DNA of 5,935 bases from Deltaproteobacteria bacterium (GTDB lineage: Bacteria; Desulfobacterota; Binatia; UBA9968): NCBI GenBank assembly GCA_020027655.1, contig JAHKKJ010000254.1:1-5935 (forward strand), read 5' to 3'. The notes below the pieces were generated by a model that saw nothing but the letters and a program-made list of their open reading frames with translations, was not told the origin of the DNA and did not search any database. The translations under genes and the position numbers were made by a program. Numbering within the stretch: position 1 is the first letter of the stretch; every line of letters begins with the position of its first letter. Below, piece by piece: positions 1 to 5,487 of the stretch.

Positions 1-500
1 GCATTCGGATCGGCGGTTTTGTCCCAAGCGATGGGCTTGCCGCCGACGATCGAGAGCGTATTGGCCGAGGTGTTATTCGGCATCCAGAGCGCGATGACGC
101 CCGCGTTCAGCATCTTGGCCGACCACGCCGGCTCGATCTTCGAAAGAAATCCCTGGGCGACCGAGCTGCCGGGCCAGACATGCACCGGCGTCAAACCTTT
201 CTCCTCGCACCAGGATTCCAGCGCGCTACGCACGCCGCCGACGGTCCCCGCCGGATCCTTCCGGCCCACGATCGTCTTGTAGAGTATCCCCTGCATGCCG
301 CTCTTCGAGGCGAGTTTGGCGACGCCGAGCGCGTCCTGCTGCCCCTCGTGCGCATGGCAGTGAATGTCGATCGCGTCCTCGACTCCGACCACGCGATCAA
401 GCGCGGGATCGACGGCCTGCTTGAAACCGCGGCGAGCCGGATAAGATGTGACCGAGCGAACTGCACTCGGCGTGGAGTAGTTGTGTTTTGTGTCGTCCAT
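1..500 (-). CDS. DUF6282-like metal-dependent hydrolase, N-terminal part (runs off left edge)
   Basis: The first 166 codons of a gene that continues beyond the left edge. The start is ATG at 500-498, with a perfect AGGAGG (minus strand, 508-513) 7 bases upstream. After a variable N-terminus of about 40 residues, the protein enters a TIM-barrel amidohydrolase-type core: D45-I-H47-C-H49-A-H51 is the metal-binding DxHxH strand. It is followed by a helix ending in SKSGMQGILYKT (66-76), whose Lys75 sits where DUF6282 and related PHP/amidohydrolase-like proteins carry a conserved Lys. A later segment around 133-143 (AGVIALWMPNN) resembles the strand that precedes another active-site region. Substrate is unknown; a cytosolic hydrolase or decarboxylase of a small carboxylate is inferred. 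It lies downstream of the VOC and Bug genes on the same strand but is separated by 261 bases, so it may have its own promoter. The family call comes from motif memory; the rest of the active site is outside the window. Confidence 0.8.
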   Translation of the reverse strand, partial: MDDTKHNYSTPSAVRSVTSYPARRGFKQAVDPALDRVVGVEDAIDIHCHAHEGQQDALGVAKLASKSGMQGILYKTIVGRKDPAGTVGGVRSALESWCEEKGLTPVHVWPGSSVAQGFLSKIEPAWSAKMLNAGVIALWMPNNTSANTLSIVGGKPIAWDKTADPN

Positions 501-531
501 CGTCAATCCTCCTGATTATCGAGTTGGTTGG

Positions 532-560
532 ACAATAGCGTGTCCTTGCGCGCCGGGCAA
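532..560 (-). promoter_or_regulatory. Weak candidate sigma70-type promoter for the DUF6282-like gene
   Basis: On the minus strand TTGCCC (560-555) and TATTGT (537-532) are separated by 17 bases. Each matches 4 of 6 consensus positions and they point at the gene starting at 500. A short inverted repeat, GGACA-N6-TGTCC (530-545), overlaps the -10 box and could be an operator. Both are visible in sequence; function is inference and the match is weak. Confidence 0.22.
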
Positions 561-618
561 ACCGATTTACTAAGGTTGACCTTTTGCCGATAACGGACGC
601 CAAACGATAGGAGTCCGC

Positions 619-650
619 GGGGTCTGAAATTCGACCCCATCATCGAATTT
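619..650. repeat. Two overlapping, mutually exclusive inverted repeats
   Basis: GGGGTC-N8-GACCCC (619-638) and AAATTCGA-N8-TCGAATTT (627-650) are both perfect and share bases 627-638, so only one stem can form at a time in RNA. They lie in the 261-base gap (501-761) between the VOC and DUF6282-like genes, about 120-150 bases upstream of the latter's start. No T-run follows either stem, so neither looks like an intrinsic terminator. A switchable leader, an mRNA-processing structure or DNA operator sites are all possible. Apart from these repeats, a 12-base palindrome AAGGT-TG-ACCTT (572-583) and the candidate promoter, I see nothing in the gap. Confidence 0.45.
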
Positions 651-761
651 AAATCCGGCAGCGGCCTACTCCTCCATACGGCCTGTGTGAGCCTTCGGCA
701 GAAGATCAGGCCAGGGCTTAGTCGAACGGCGACCGTATAGTATCGGGGGAGCTGAACAGTT

Positions 762-1577
762 TTAAACTCTCAACTTGTCCGTCACATCGATAAGGACGCC
801 ATCGGGATCGGCGAGATGAAACATTCCGTGGGGACATGTGTAAAAAAGTCGTTGTCGCGCTTCTCCCTCATCAGCTTTGCGTGCTCGCCTTGGCGCCAGA
901 GACGGATCGCGCTCGACCAAGGCGGCGAGATCCCTTTGAAATGCCGCAACGCTCTCCACTTGAAATCCCAGGTGGTCCAACGCCGGTCTCTCGATCCCTG
1001 ATCCCAGGTAATCCGTGATGTCCCAGGGCATGATGGTAAACGTCAATCTTCCATCGGTCAGATAATAGTTGGGATCGTCGGCAGGCTTTTCCAAAGCGAC
1101 CAGCTCGAAAACCTCTGTGTAGAACTCGGCCAGCATCTCCGGATTCACCGCTCTAAGCGCCAGGTGGCTGAGGTGGCGTTCCTGCTGCCATTCGCCTTCC
1201 TCGTAAACGCCCCGCCTTTTTCCAACCCCTTTCGACAGGTCGAAAACATTGCCCGCAGGATCATGCGTACTGATGCCCGCGAAGGATCTGCCGCCGGGCC
1301 GGTGAAGAACTTTGATCTTCGGATATTTCTCTCTGAGGCGCGTGAACACAGTCTCAACATCCTCGACCTCGAACCCAAAGTGGTCCAGACCGCTCTGCCG
1401 CCCGGGAGCCCTCGAATTGATATTCAACCCAACGTACCCGTCTCCGACTACCGCAGCTCCTCGCGGCTCGTTCGGCGACCGTGCCGACGATCTCATGCCA
1501 AAAAGTGTTTCGTAAAATCTGCCCAATAAAGTGAATTGATCGCTCACAATCGCCATATGCTTCAGCTTCGCAAACAT
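762..1577 (-). CDS. Two-domain VOC family protein (extradiol dioxygenase/glyoxalase-like)
   Basis: A complete 271-residue cytosolic protein with two tandem vicinal-oxygen-chelate modules: residues 4-116 and 135-268. Each shows the family pattern: an opening strand with His (LKHMAIV, H7; LSHLAL, H138), a middle strand with His (GLDHFGFEVE, H66; ALDHLGFQVE, H202), and a closing DPxG strand (DPAGNVFDL; DPDGVLIDV). The acidic third ligand is Asp (D113, D264) where classic extradiol dioxygenases have Glu. Known relatives include extradiol ring-cleavage dioxygenases, glyoxalase I and methylmalonyl-CoA epimerase; the size of about 270 residues with two modules fits extradiol-type enzymes best, but the reaction cannot be fixed from sequence. 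The ATG is preceded by AGGAGGAG (1591-1584) 6 bases upstream. It begins 37 bases after the end of the Bug receptor gene on the same strand, so the two are probably cotranscribed. Confidence 0.9.
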   Translation of the reverse strand: MFAKLKHMAIVSDQFTLLGRFYETLFGMRSSARSPNEPRGAAVVGDGYVGLNINSRAPGRQSGLDHFGFEVEDVETVFTRLREKYPKIKVLHRPGGRSFAGISTHDPAGNVFDLSKGVGKRRGVYEEGEWQQERHLSHLALRAVNPEMLAEFYTEVFELVALEKPADDPNYYLTDGRLTFTIMPWDITDYLGSGIERPALDHLGFQVESVAAFQRDLAALVERDPSLAPRRARKADEGEARQRLFYTCPHGMFHLADPDGVLIDVTDKLRV

Positions 1578-1614
1578 CGTTCGCTCCTCCTATCGCTCAA
1601 ATGTTGCTTTTGAT

Positions 1615-2655
1615 CTAACGCGCCGGCAGCGGGCCGTGCCCTGCCAGTGCTTTGTAAAGATCTAAGATCTCAGTCTCCCTCGGCGTACCTCTGACCATTT
1701 TTTGCTGCTCTTCAGGAAATAGCGGTGTAGCGTCAACGCGAAAAGACGTCTTGAACCGTTGGAAAAATTCAGGGTCCTTGAGCGCCGCGCGCATCGCCTC
1801 GCGCAGGATTTCAACCCGCTCCGGCGCTGTTCCAGGAGGAAGCACGTAGGAGTCGCCGACGGCTCTGAAGACCTGAAACAACGCAAGCAGCTTTTGTTCC
1901 TTGTCGGTTTTGGCAAACTCATTGACGTGAGGTAACGACCTGAAGCGCGGATGAGGATGCTTGTATGGGTTGGGAGTGTTGAAGACGATATGAAAATGCG
2001 CGAACTCCTTTTTGATCTCTTCGTCATCAGGGTCCTCCACCTGTGCGTCGATCTCACCCTGACGGAACGCCACTTCCATCTCCGGCGCGGAATAACCGGT
2101 AACGAATTGCGGTTCCTTTAGGCCGAGAAGCCACGCGACAAGCCGTCCGCGCACATAGACAGGATGTCCCACCGACTGCGCGCCAATTCTCAACCGGGCG
2201 GCAGCCTGCACCTTCTCTAGGTTCGTCAAACCAAGTTCCTTCCTAGTGTAAAAAACACTGGCCCAACGACTTATTGGTGATCCCATGTAGATGAATTGGT
2301 CGATGTCAAAACTTACGCCTGGGTCGCGCATGACAGCGCTCTGGACGTGCCCCGGGCCTATTCTTCCTACAGTGAGACCATCTAGCCGCGCCATCCTAAA
2401 CATATAGTTCGCGGCTTTTATCCCTCCCCCACCCGGCATGTATTGCATCATGATCGTGGGATTGCCGGGAATATGTTTAGCGAGCGCTGCGGTAACGGCT
2501 CTGGTTCTTAAATCTCCAGATCCACCCGCTTCAGTGCTCTGGACAATCGTGAGCGTCTTTCCTTGATAGAAAGGAGTCTCCGCAAACGACCTTGCCAGTC
2601 CTGAAAACTGGCCGAGTAGAATCGCTGCTAAGAGAGCAAGCAGTTTCTGGTTCAC
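1615..2655 (-). CDS. Bug/TctC-type tripartite tricarboxylate transporter substrate-binding protein
   Basis: A complete 346-residue periplasmic solute receptor. It has a Sec-type signal peptide (hydrophobic LLALLAAILLG, likely cleaved after SFA at residue 25), then the family signature: FYQGKTLTIV (29-38), a Gly-rich ligand loop STEAGGSGD (40-48), and MPGGGGIKAANYMF (73-86). A later VTGYSAPEMEVAFRQGE segment (185-201) matches the helix found in TctC/Bug proteins. These bind carboxylates, aromatic acids or amides and either feed TctAB-type transporters or act as orphan receptors; no TctA or TctB is seen here. The start is GTG (2655-2653), supported by GGGAG (2666-2662) 6 bases upstream; no ATG fits better. 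The VOC gene follows after 37 bases. The ligand is unknown, presumably related to the downstream enzymes. Confidence 0.9.
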   Translation of the reverse strand: MNQKLLALLAAILLGQFSGLARSFAETPFYQGKTLTIVQSTEAGGSGDLRTRAVTAALAKHIPGNPTIMMQYMPGGGGIKAANYMFRMARLDGLTVGRIGPGHVQSAVMRDPGVSFDIDQFIYMGSPISRWASVFYTRKELGLTNLEKVQAAARLRIGAQSVGHPVYVRGRLVAWLLGLKEPQFVTGYSAPEMEVAFRQGEIDAQVEDPDDEEIKKEFAHFHIVFNTPNPYKHPHPRFRSLPHVNEFAKTDKEQKLLALFQVFRAVGDSYVLPPGTAPERVEILREAMRAALKDPEFFQRFKTSFRVDATPLFPEEQQKMVRGTPRETEILDLYKALAGHGPLPAR

Positions 2656-2677
2656 GAGACTCTCCCGACAGGGTCGA

Positions 2678-2748
2678 TTGACTCTTTTATTATCAGGTAA
2701 CGGTGATAACTCGCAACGAGCCTATTCAATAGGACAACGAAGAGTCAA
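2678..2748. repeat. Nested palindrome cluster upstream of the Bug receptor gene
   Basis: Within 71 bases lie three perfect inverted repeats. TTGACTCTT (2678-2686) pairs with AAGAGTCAA (2740-2748) and encloses the others. TTATCA-N8-TGATAA spans 2690-2709, and CCTATT-C-AATAGG spans 2721-2733. The middle one overlaps the candidate -10 box of the Bug gene promoter, as an operator would. The 9-base outer repeat could be the ends of a small insertion remnant or chance. The repeats are directly visible; any role is inference. Confidence 0.5.
2689..2716 (-). promoter_or_regulatory. Candidate sigma70-type promoter of the Bug-VOC unit, with overlapping operator-like palindrome
   Basis: On the minus strand TTGCGA (2716-2711, 4 of 6 matches) and GATAAT (2694-2689, 5 of 6) are separated by 16 bases. 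This places the transcript start near 2682, about 27 bases before the GTG start. The palindrome TTATCA-N8-TGATAA (2690-2709) covers the -10 box and most of the spacer, the usual position for a repressor site. Confidence 0.35.
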
Positions 2749-2751
2749 GCG

Positions 2752-2793
2752 AAAAGCCGCCAAGCTCTTTCGAAATTGGGGCTTTTTGTTTTT
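2752..2793 (+). terminator. Intrinsic terminator, plus-strand orientation, no obvious gene upstream
   Basis: AAAAGCC-G-CCAA (2752-2763) pairs with TTGG-GGCTTTT (2776-2786), giving an 11-bp stem with one bulged G and a 12-base loop. The T-rich tail TTTTTGTTTTT runs to 2793. This is a good rho-independent terminator for rightward transcription, but the only gene to its left (Bug receptor) runs the other way. On the minus strand the stem is followed by a poor T tract. It may be left over from a lost plus-strand gene, or it may shield the region from antisense transcription. Confidence 0.5.
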
Positions 2794-3146
2794 AATCCAG
2801 CAACTGTTCGATTAGTAGCTCTTCAAGAATTCAAATTTAGAGATTGCGATCTGCGAATCCAGGACATTGACGGCGACGACAGAGCCAATCTCATATGGAT
2901 TCAGGATTACGTTACGCAGGTGGGGTCAGGGCAGTTTCGCGGATCGTAAAAGCGAGCGATTAACCCGCGCAGACGCAGGAGTCATACTGTTCCCCAAAAT
3001 TTGGGAGCGCGAAGTCCTGTCGCTCGCTGAGAGTGGTCGCATGAAGAAATGGACGAGATCGTCCCCCGTGGTAGCAAGTTACGAGAATTTGCGAGTTAGG
3101 CTACCGACTGGATTACCACCATGATTTGCATTATCTGAAGAAAAAC
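2794..3146. other. Intergenic stretch without a supportable gene
   Basis: About 350 bases between the terminator and the substrate-binding-protein relic. One plus-strand open frame of 85 codons exists (2867-3124), but it has no ribosome binding site, no recognisable motif and a Ser/Arg-rich composition typical of a random frame. The frame beside it (stop at 2949) is open for about 60 codons and is likewise unrecognised. Given the decayed genes to its right, this may be older gene debris, but I cannot assign it. Confidence 0.5.
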
Positions 3147-3716
3147 ATGGCGCGGAAAATCATCTTCCGACTAGTCCTATGTATTTTGACGATCTGCGGG
3201 TCAACCACTCAAGGAGAATCACGGCAGGATGCCATTGCGTTCCAAATCGCTCAGGACAAAGGTTATTACCGTCAGGGAAGGTTTTAGAGGCACAGCTGCT
3301 CGTAATGCAGGCGACGGTGGCCAACCAAGCTCTTCTGGGAGGCAACGCGTGGACGTTGCTTCAGCTGCCGGATCCTCTCTATTGGCGATCATCGCTGGTG
3401 CGCCGCTCCGCATTATCTTTACTACGTTTGATCGCCCATTTTATTTCTTGTTGTCTAGAGAGGATGTTCGCGAGATCAAAGAGCTGAAGGGAAAAAAAAT
3501 AGCTTTTGGCGGAGGCATCGGGAGCGGTTTCGATACGAATCTAAGGGTGATCTTGGTACGATGAGCGAGGAGGCCCAGAAACCCACGTTAAATCAGTTTC
3601 TCGGGCGCTTGGGAAAGAAAGAATCTCCAGCTCTAGGAAGCGTGTTTGACTTTTCCATCGTCCGAAAAATTCATGCAGAGCTTAAGGCCCAAGGGTGGAG
3701 GCCTGAATTGGACTAG
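3147..3716 (+). pseudogene. Degraded ABC transporter substrate-binding protein (NMT1/SsuA-like)
   Basis: The relic can be read across three frames. The first piece starts at ATG 3147 with a signal-peptide-like stretch (IIFRLVLCILTICGS) and reaches AFQIAQDKGYYRQ before a TAG at 3285. The reading continues in another frame from 3281 (LEAQLLVMQATVANQALLGGN), then in a third frame from about 3345 (VDVASAAGSSLLAIIAGAPL ... REDVREIKELKGKKIAFGGG) to a TGA at 3562. The C-terminal piece (about 3552-3716; DFSIVRKIHAELKAQGWRPELD) is back in the first frame. Together these give the family order: an IAxxKGYYxxEGLE helix, a VDVAS strand, an IIAGAPLR strand, and an IKELKGKKIA strand. About 185 residues remain where about 320-340 are usual, so the middle of lobe 2 is deleted near 3540-3555. 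Intact relatives import small organic or sulfonate-like compounds as lipid-free periplasmic receptors. It lies opposite in direction to all intact genes. Confidence 0.82.
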
Positions 3717-3721
3717 TCCGC

Positions 3722-3856
3722 TCGTCAGCGCGAGCCTATGAGCGGCGCAGAGAATCGGGGACCCCTTACCGCGGCAAGAGCGGTCGAGTGAATGAGGCGC
3801 GGAAAGCGGTGATCTATCTGGTCAACCGGTGTTCCGGCATATTTCCGGAAAGTTAA
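3722..3856 (+). pseudogene. Possible C-terminal relic of a REP-associated (Y1/IS200-like) transposase
   Basis: A frame of about 44 codons ending at TAA 3854-3856 reads AYERRRESGTPYRGKSG followed by RVNEARKAVIYLVNRCSG. The second part resembles the start of the DnaA-like helix-turn-helix found at the C-terminus of many REP-associated tyrosine transposases (pattern NEAR-x-x-AIYLxxR). No start codon, catalytic HUH/Tyr part or helix-turn-helix completion is present, so this would be a fragment. It abuts the substrate-binding-protein relic, which ends at 3716. Recognition is from memory of the family pattern on a short piece, hence low confidence. Confidence 0.33.
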
Positions 3857-3881
3857 TAGATAGAGGCCCGACCCTGCTGAC

Positions 3882-4124
3882 CTACCTCTTGAAGTAGTCT
3901 GCGTTGATTTGAATATAGTGTTTCCACTTTTCCGGGATTTTATCCGCGGGAAAAATGGCTTCCACTGGGCACACTGGAACGCAACCGTCACAGTCGATGC
4001 ATTCGTCGGGATCGATGTAGAGCATCTCGTCCTTGTCGGCGCCGTGAATACAGTCCATCGGGCAAACGTCGATGCACGCTTTGTCTTTCACGCCAATGCA
4101 CGGCTCGGCGATCACAAATGCCAT
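3882..4124 (-). CDS. fdxA: Seven-iron ferredoxin ([3Fe-4S][4Fe-4S], FdxA type)
   Basis: A complete 80-residue electron carrier. The cysteines are C9, C17, C21, C25, C42, C45, C48 and C52. This is the Azotobacter ferredoxin I layout: C9, C17 and C52 for the [3Fe-4S] cluster, C21, C42, C45 and C48 for the [4Fe-4S] cluster, and C25 free. The missing Cys between C9 and C17 (IGVKDKA) is what marks a seven-iron rather than 2[4Fe-4S] protein. The C-terminal IPEKWKHYIQINADYF also matches the family. Length is slightly short of the usual 100-110 residues because the C-terminal extension is absent. The ATG has AGGAGA (4139-4134) 9 bases upstream. It follows the RdhA-like gene by 56 bases on the same strand, which points to cotranscription and to a role as its electron donor (inference). 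No clear terminator follows. Confidence 0.94.
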   Translation of the reverse strand: MAFVIAEPCIGVKDKACIDVCPMDCIHGADKDEMLYIDPDECIDCDGCVPVCPVEAIFPADKIPEKWKHYIQINADYFKR

Positions 4125-4180
4125 GGTTTGGTTTCTCCTATTAGGTAACTCGCCGGTTTACCAGACGTATCGTTTGATCG

Positions 4181-5404
4181 TCAGGCCGTGCCTCCCTGAG
4201 AAACATTGGTCGTGTGGAGCCGCTTATCCTGCAGGTTGGTATGTTTGGCAGTGCAACCGGGAATATTGCAGGTCATAGTTTTCGGTGCATTGTCGTAACC
4301 CAACCACTTCATGCGTTTCCAGGGCCTTTTTCCCCAGATAAGATCATCGATCCAAAGCAGCGGTTTGACAATCAGCACGCGTAGGGAGGGCGGAGTTTTC
4401 TTTACCGACCACATGGCCACATCGTGCCACCAGGTATCGGGTTTGTTGTAGCAGCACGATGAAACGCAAACGACACAGTTGGTCCACTCCCCGCGGCCTG
4501 CCAGCTTGTATTTGTAGCAGGTCTCTATGTTGACAAGGTATTTCTCCACGCCGTTTAAGATTCCTTTTTCGCCAAAGGGGATGCTGTGCGAGGGACAAGT
4601 GCGCGCGCACTTTTTGCAATATTTGCAAAACTCTTCGACGCCGATATCCACCGGCTCATCGACCGCTAAGGGAAGGTCGGTCGTCACGACCGTCAAATGC
4701 AGTCGTGAACCGTATTTTTCATGAATGAGCATGCCGTGGCGTCCCAACTCTCCCAGACCGGCATTGATCGCCAACGGTATGGGGTTAACCAATGAGCGTC
4801 CATGGTGGTGCGCAGTTGCGGGATAACCCATCTCGCGGATGTAGGAGGCAAGCATGAAGGTAGGCACAATGGCATGGTTGTTACCGAACTGGTACTCCGT
4901 GTCAGAGATCTTACTGTTATTGCTCATGTAGCGATAATAGTCGCTCGCGAAACCCAGGCAGATAGCATAACGATGAGGCAGGTTGACGGGATCGCCGGGC
5001 TTTTCCCCCATCGCAGCGTTGCCTCGAGCCCGGTGGGAATAGACATAAAGCTGGTCGAGACGAGTGATTCCCACCACATCGGCGCCGAGGTACTTAGCGA
5101 CCCCTTTGATTTGCTCCGCCATCTCGGCCGGATCGTCCACGGGGATCTGGTTAGGATTGACCTTTCCTTCGGGCGCGTCTCTCATGATTTTTTGCAAGGT
5201 ATTGTTCGGATCTCCTTCGCCGCCGCCGCCGAAGAGTCGTCTGAAAGGATCGCCGCCGACTCGATTTTTTCGCCAGTCACGGAGCCGCGCGCCGAATTCA
5301 CCGCGGTCAACTTTGGGATGAGGGGTCTCACGCTCGTCGATCTGACGTTGGGGGCCGACGATCCGGAAACTTCTCGGGGTCTTCACTTTGTTGGTTGTCA
5401 GCAT
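4181..5404 (-). CDS. Reductive dehalogenase-like corrinoid/iron-sulfur protein (RdhA family), no Tat signal
   Basis: A 407-residue protein (numbering from ATG 5404). Its N-terminal domain contains DPAEMAEQIKGVAKYLGADVVGI (91-113), the usual RdhA entry to the nitroreductase-like, cobamide-binding fold. The core ASYIREMGYPATAHHHG (186-202) and the hallmark stretch AINAGLGELGRHG (212-224) then IHEKYGSRLHLTVVTTDLPL (227-246) follow. Iron-sulfur ligands are C260-x2-C263-x2-C266-x3-C270-P and, after C296, C310-x2-C313-x3-C317-C318, giving two [4Fe-4S] clusters. Known members reductively remove halogen from organohalides using a base-off corrinoid. Tyr171 (in SDTEY) is a possible proton donor, by loose analogy only. 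There is no twin-arginine signal, so the protein is probably cytosolic; respiratory RdhA enzymes are longer (about 450-530) and exported. The close relative QueG is less likely because its helix-repeat tail is missing and the GLGELGRHG and TDLPL motifs are of RdhA type. The C-terminal part (338 onward) has an amphipathic Trp-rich helix and an extra Cys/His tail. Substrate is unknown. Confidence 0.86.
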   Translation of the reverse strand: MLTTNKVKTPRSFRIVGPQRQIDERETPHPKVDRGEFGARLRDWRKNRVGGDPFRRLFGGGGEGDPNNTLQKIMRDAPEGKVNPNQIPVDDPAEMAEQIKGVAKYLGADVVGITRLDQLYVYSHRARGNAAMGEKPGDPVNLPHRYAICLGFASDYYRYMSNNSKISDTEYQFGNNHAIVPTFMLASYIREMGYPATAHHHGRSLVNPIPLAINAGLGELGRHGMLIHEKYGSRLHLTVVTTDLPLAVDEPVDIGVEEFCKYCKKCARTCPSHSIPFGEKGILNGVEKYLVNIETCYKYKLAGRGEWTNCVVCVSSCCYNKPDTWWHDVAMWSVKKTPPSLRVLIVKPLLWIDDLIWGKRPWKRMKWLGYDNAPKTMTCNIPGCTAKHTNLQDKRLHTTNVSQGGTA

Positions 5405-5410
5405 AATTGG

Positions 5411-5417
5411 CCTCCTT
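5411..5417 (-). promoter_or_regulatory. Ribosome binding site that fixes the start of the RdhA-like gene
   Basis: AAGGAGG on the minus strand lies 6 bases upstream of ATG 5404. The reading frame stays open 59 codons further up to 5581, but that stretch has low-complexity, non-conserved content and no comparable site, so the ATG at 5404 is preferred. Confidence 0.85.
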
Positions 5418-5457
5418 CCGCTGAGCGCAGGGGCTAAATACGGGGCGATCTGCAGCG

Positions 5458-5487
5458 ACGATACGCCGGTTGAAAGCCCTCCGTCAA
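5458..5487 (-). promoter_or_regulatory. Candidate sigma70-type promoter for the RdhA-like/ferredoxin operon
   Basis: On the minus strand TTGACG (5487-5482, 5 of 6 matches) and TATCGT (5463-5458, 4 of 6) are separated by 18 bases. This puts the transcript start near 5450 and leaves a leader of about 45 bases. It lies within the 205-base gap after the upstream dehydrogenase gene, where no clear terminator or other site was found. Confidence 0.3.

Noticed and set aside
180..515. 111-codon plus-strand and 91-codon minus-strand frames over the DUF6282-like gene
   Set aside because: The frame starting at 500 on the minus strand carries the DIHCHAH motif and a perfect AGGAGG; the others are shadows of it.
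1164..1529. 121-codon plus-strand frame antisense to the VOC gene
   Set aside because: Mirror frame of a well-supported gene, with no ribosome binding site or motif.
2867..3124. 85-codon plus-strand frame; its segment WEREVLSLAESGR recalls the start of LuxR-type helix-turn-helix domains
   Set aside because: The likeness is short, the rest of the helix-turn-helix does not follow, and there is no ribosome binding site. Probably chance.
3841..3881. Terminator after the ferredoxin gene
   Set aside because: The palindrome TTCCGGAA (3843-3850) is short and has no T-run in the direction of transcription.
3882..4124. Ordinary 2[4Fe-4S] ferredoxin
   Set aside because: The second Cys of the first CxxCxxCxxxC motif is missing and C25 is extra, which is the seven-iron arrangement.
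4181..5404. Epoxyqueuosine reductase (QueG) as an alternative identity
   Set aside because: QueG shares the fold and the Cys pattern, but the GLGELGRHG and TDLPL stretches and the second Cys group read as RdhA type, and the QueG C-terminal repeat region is absent.
4802..5437. 211-codon plus-strand open frame antisense to the RdhA-like gene
   Set aside because: It lies opposite a gene with clear family motifs, shows no recognisable domain, and is expected as a mirror frame of a GC-rich gene.
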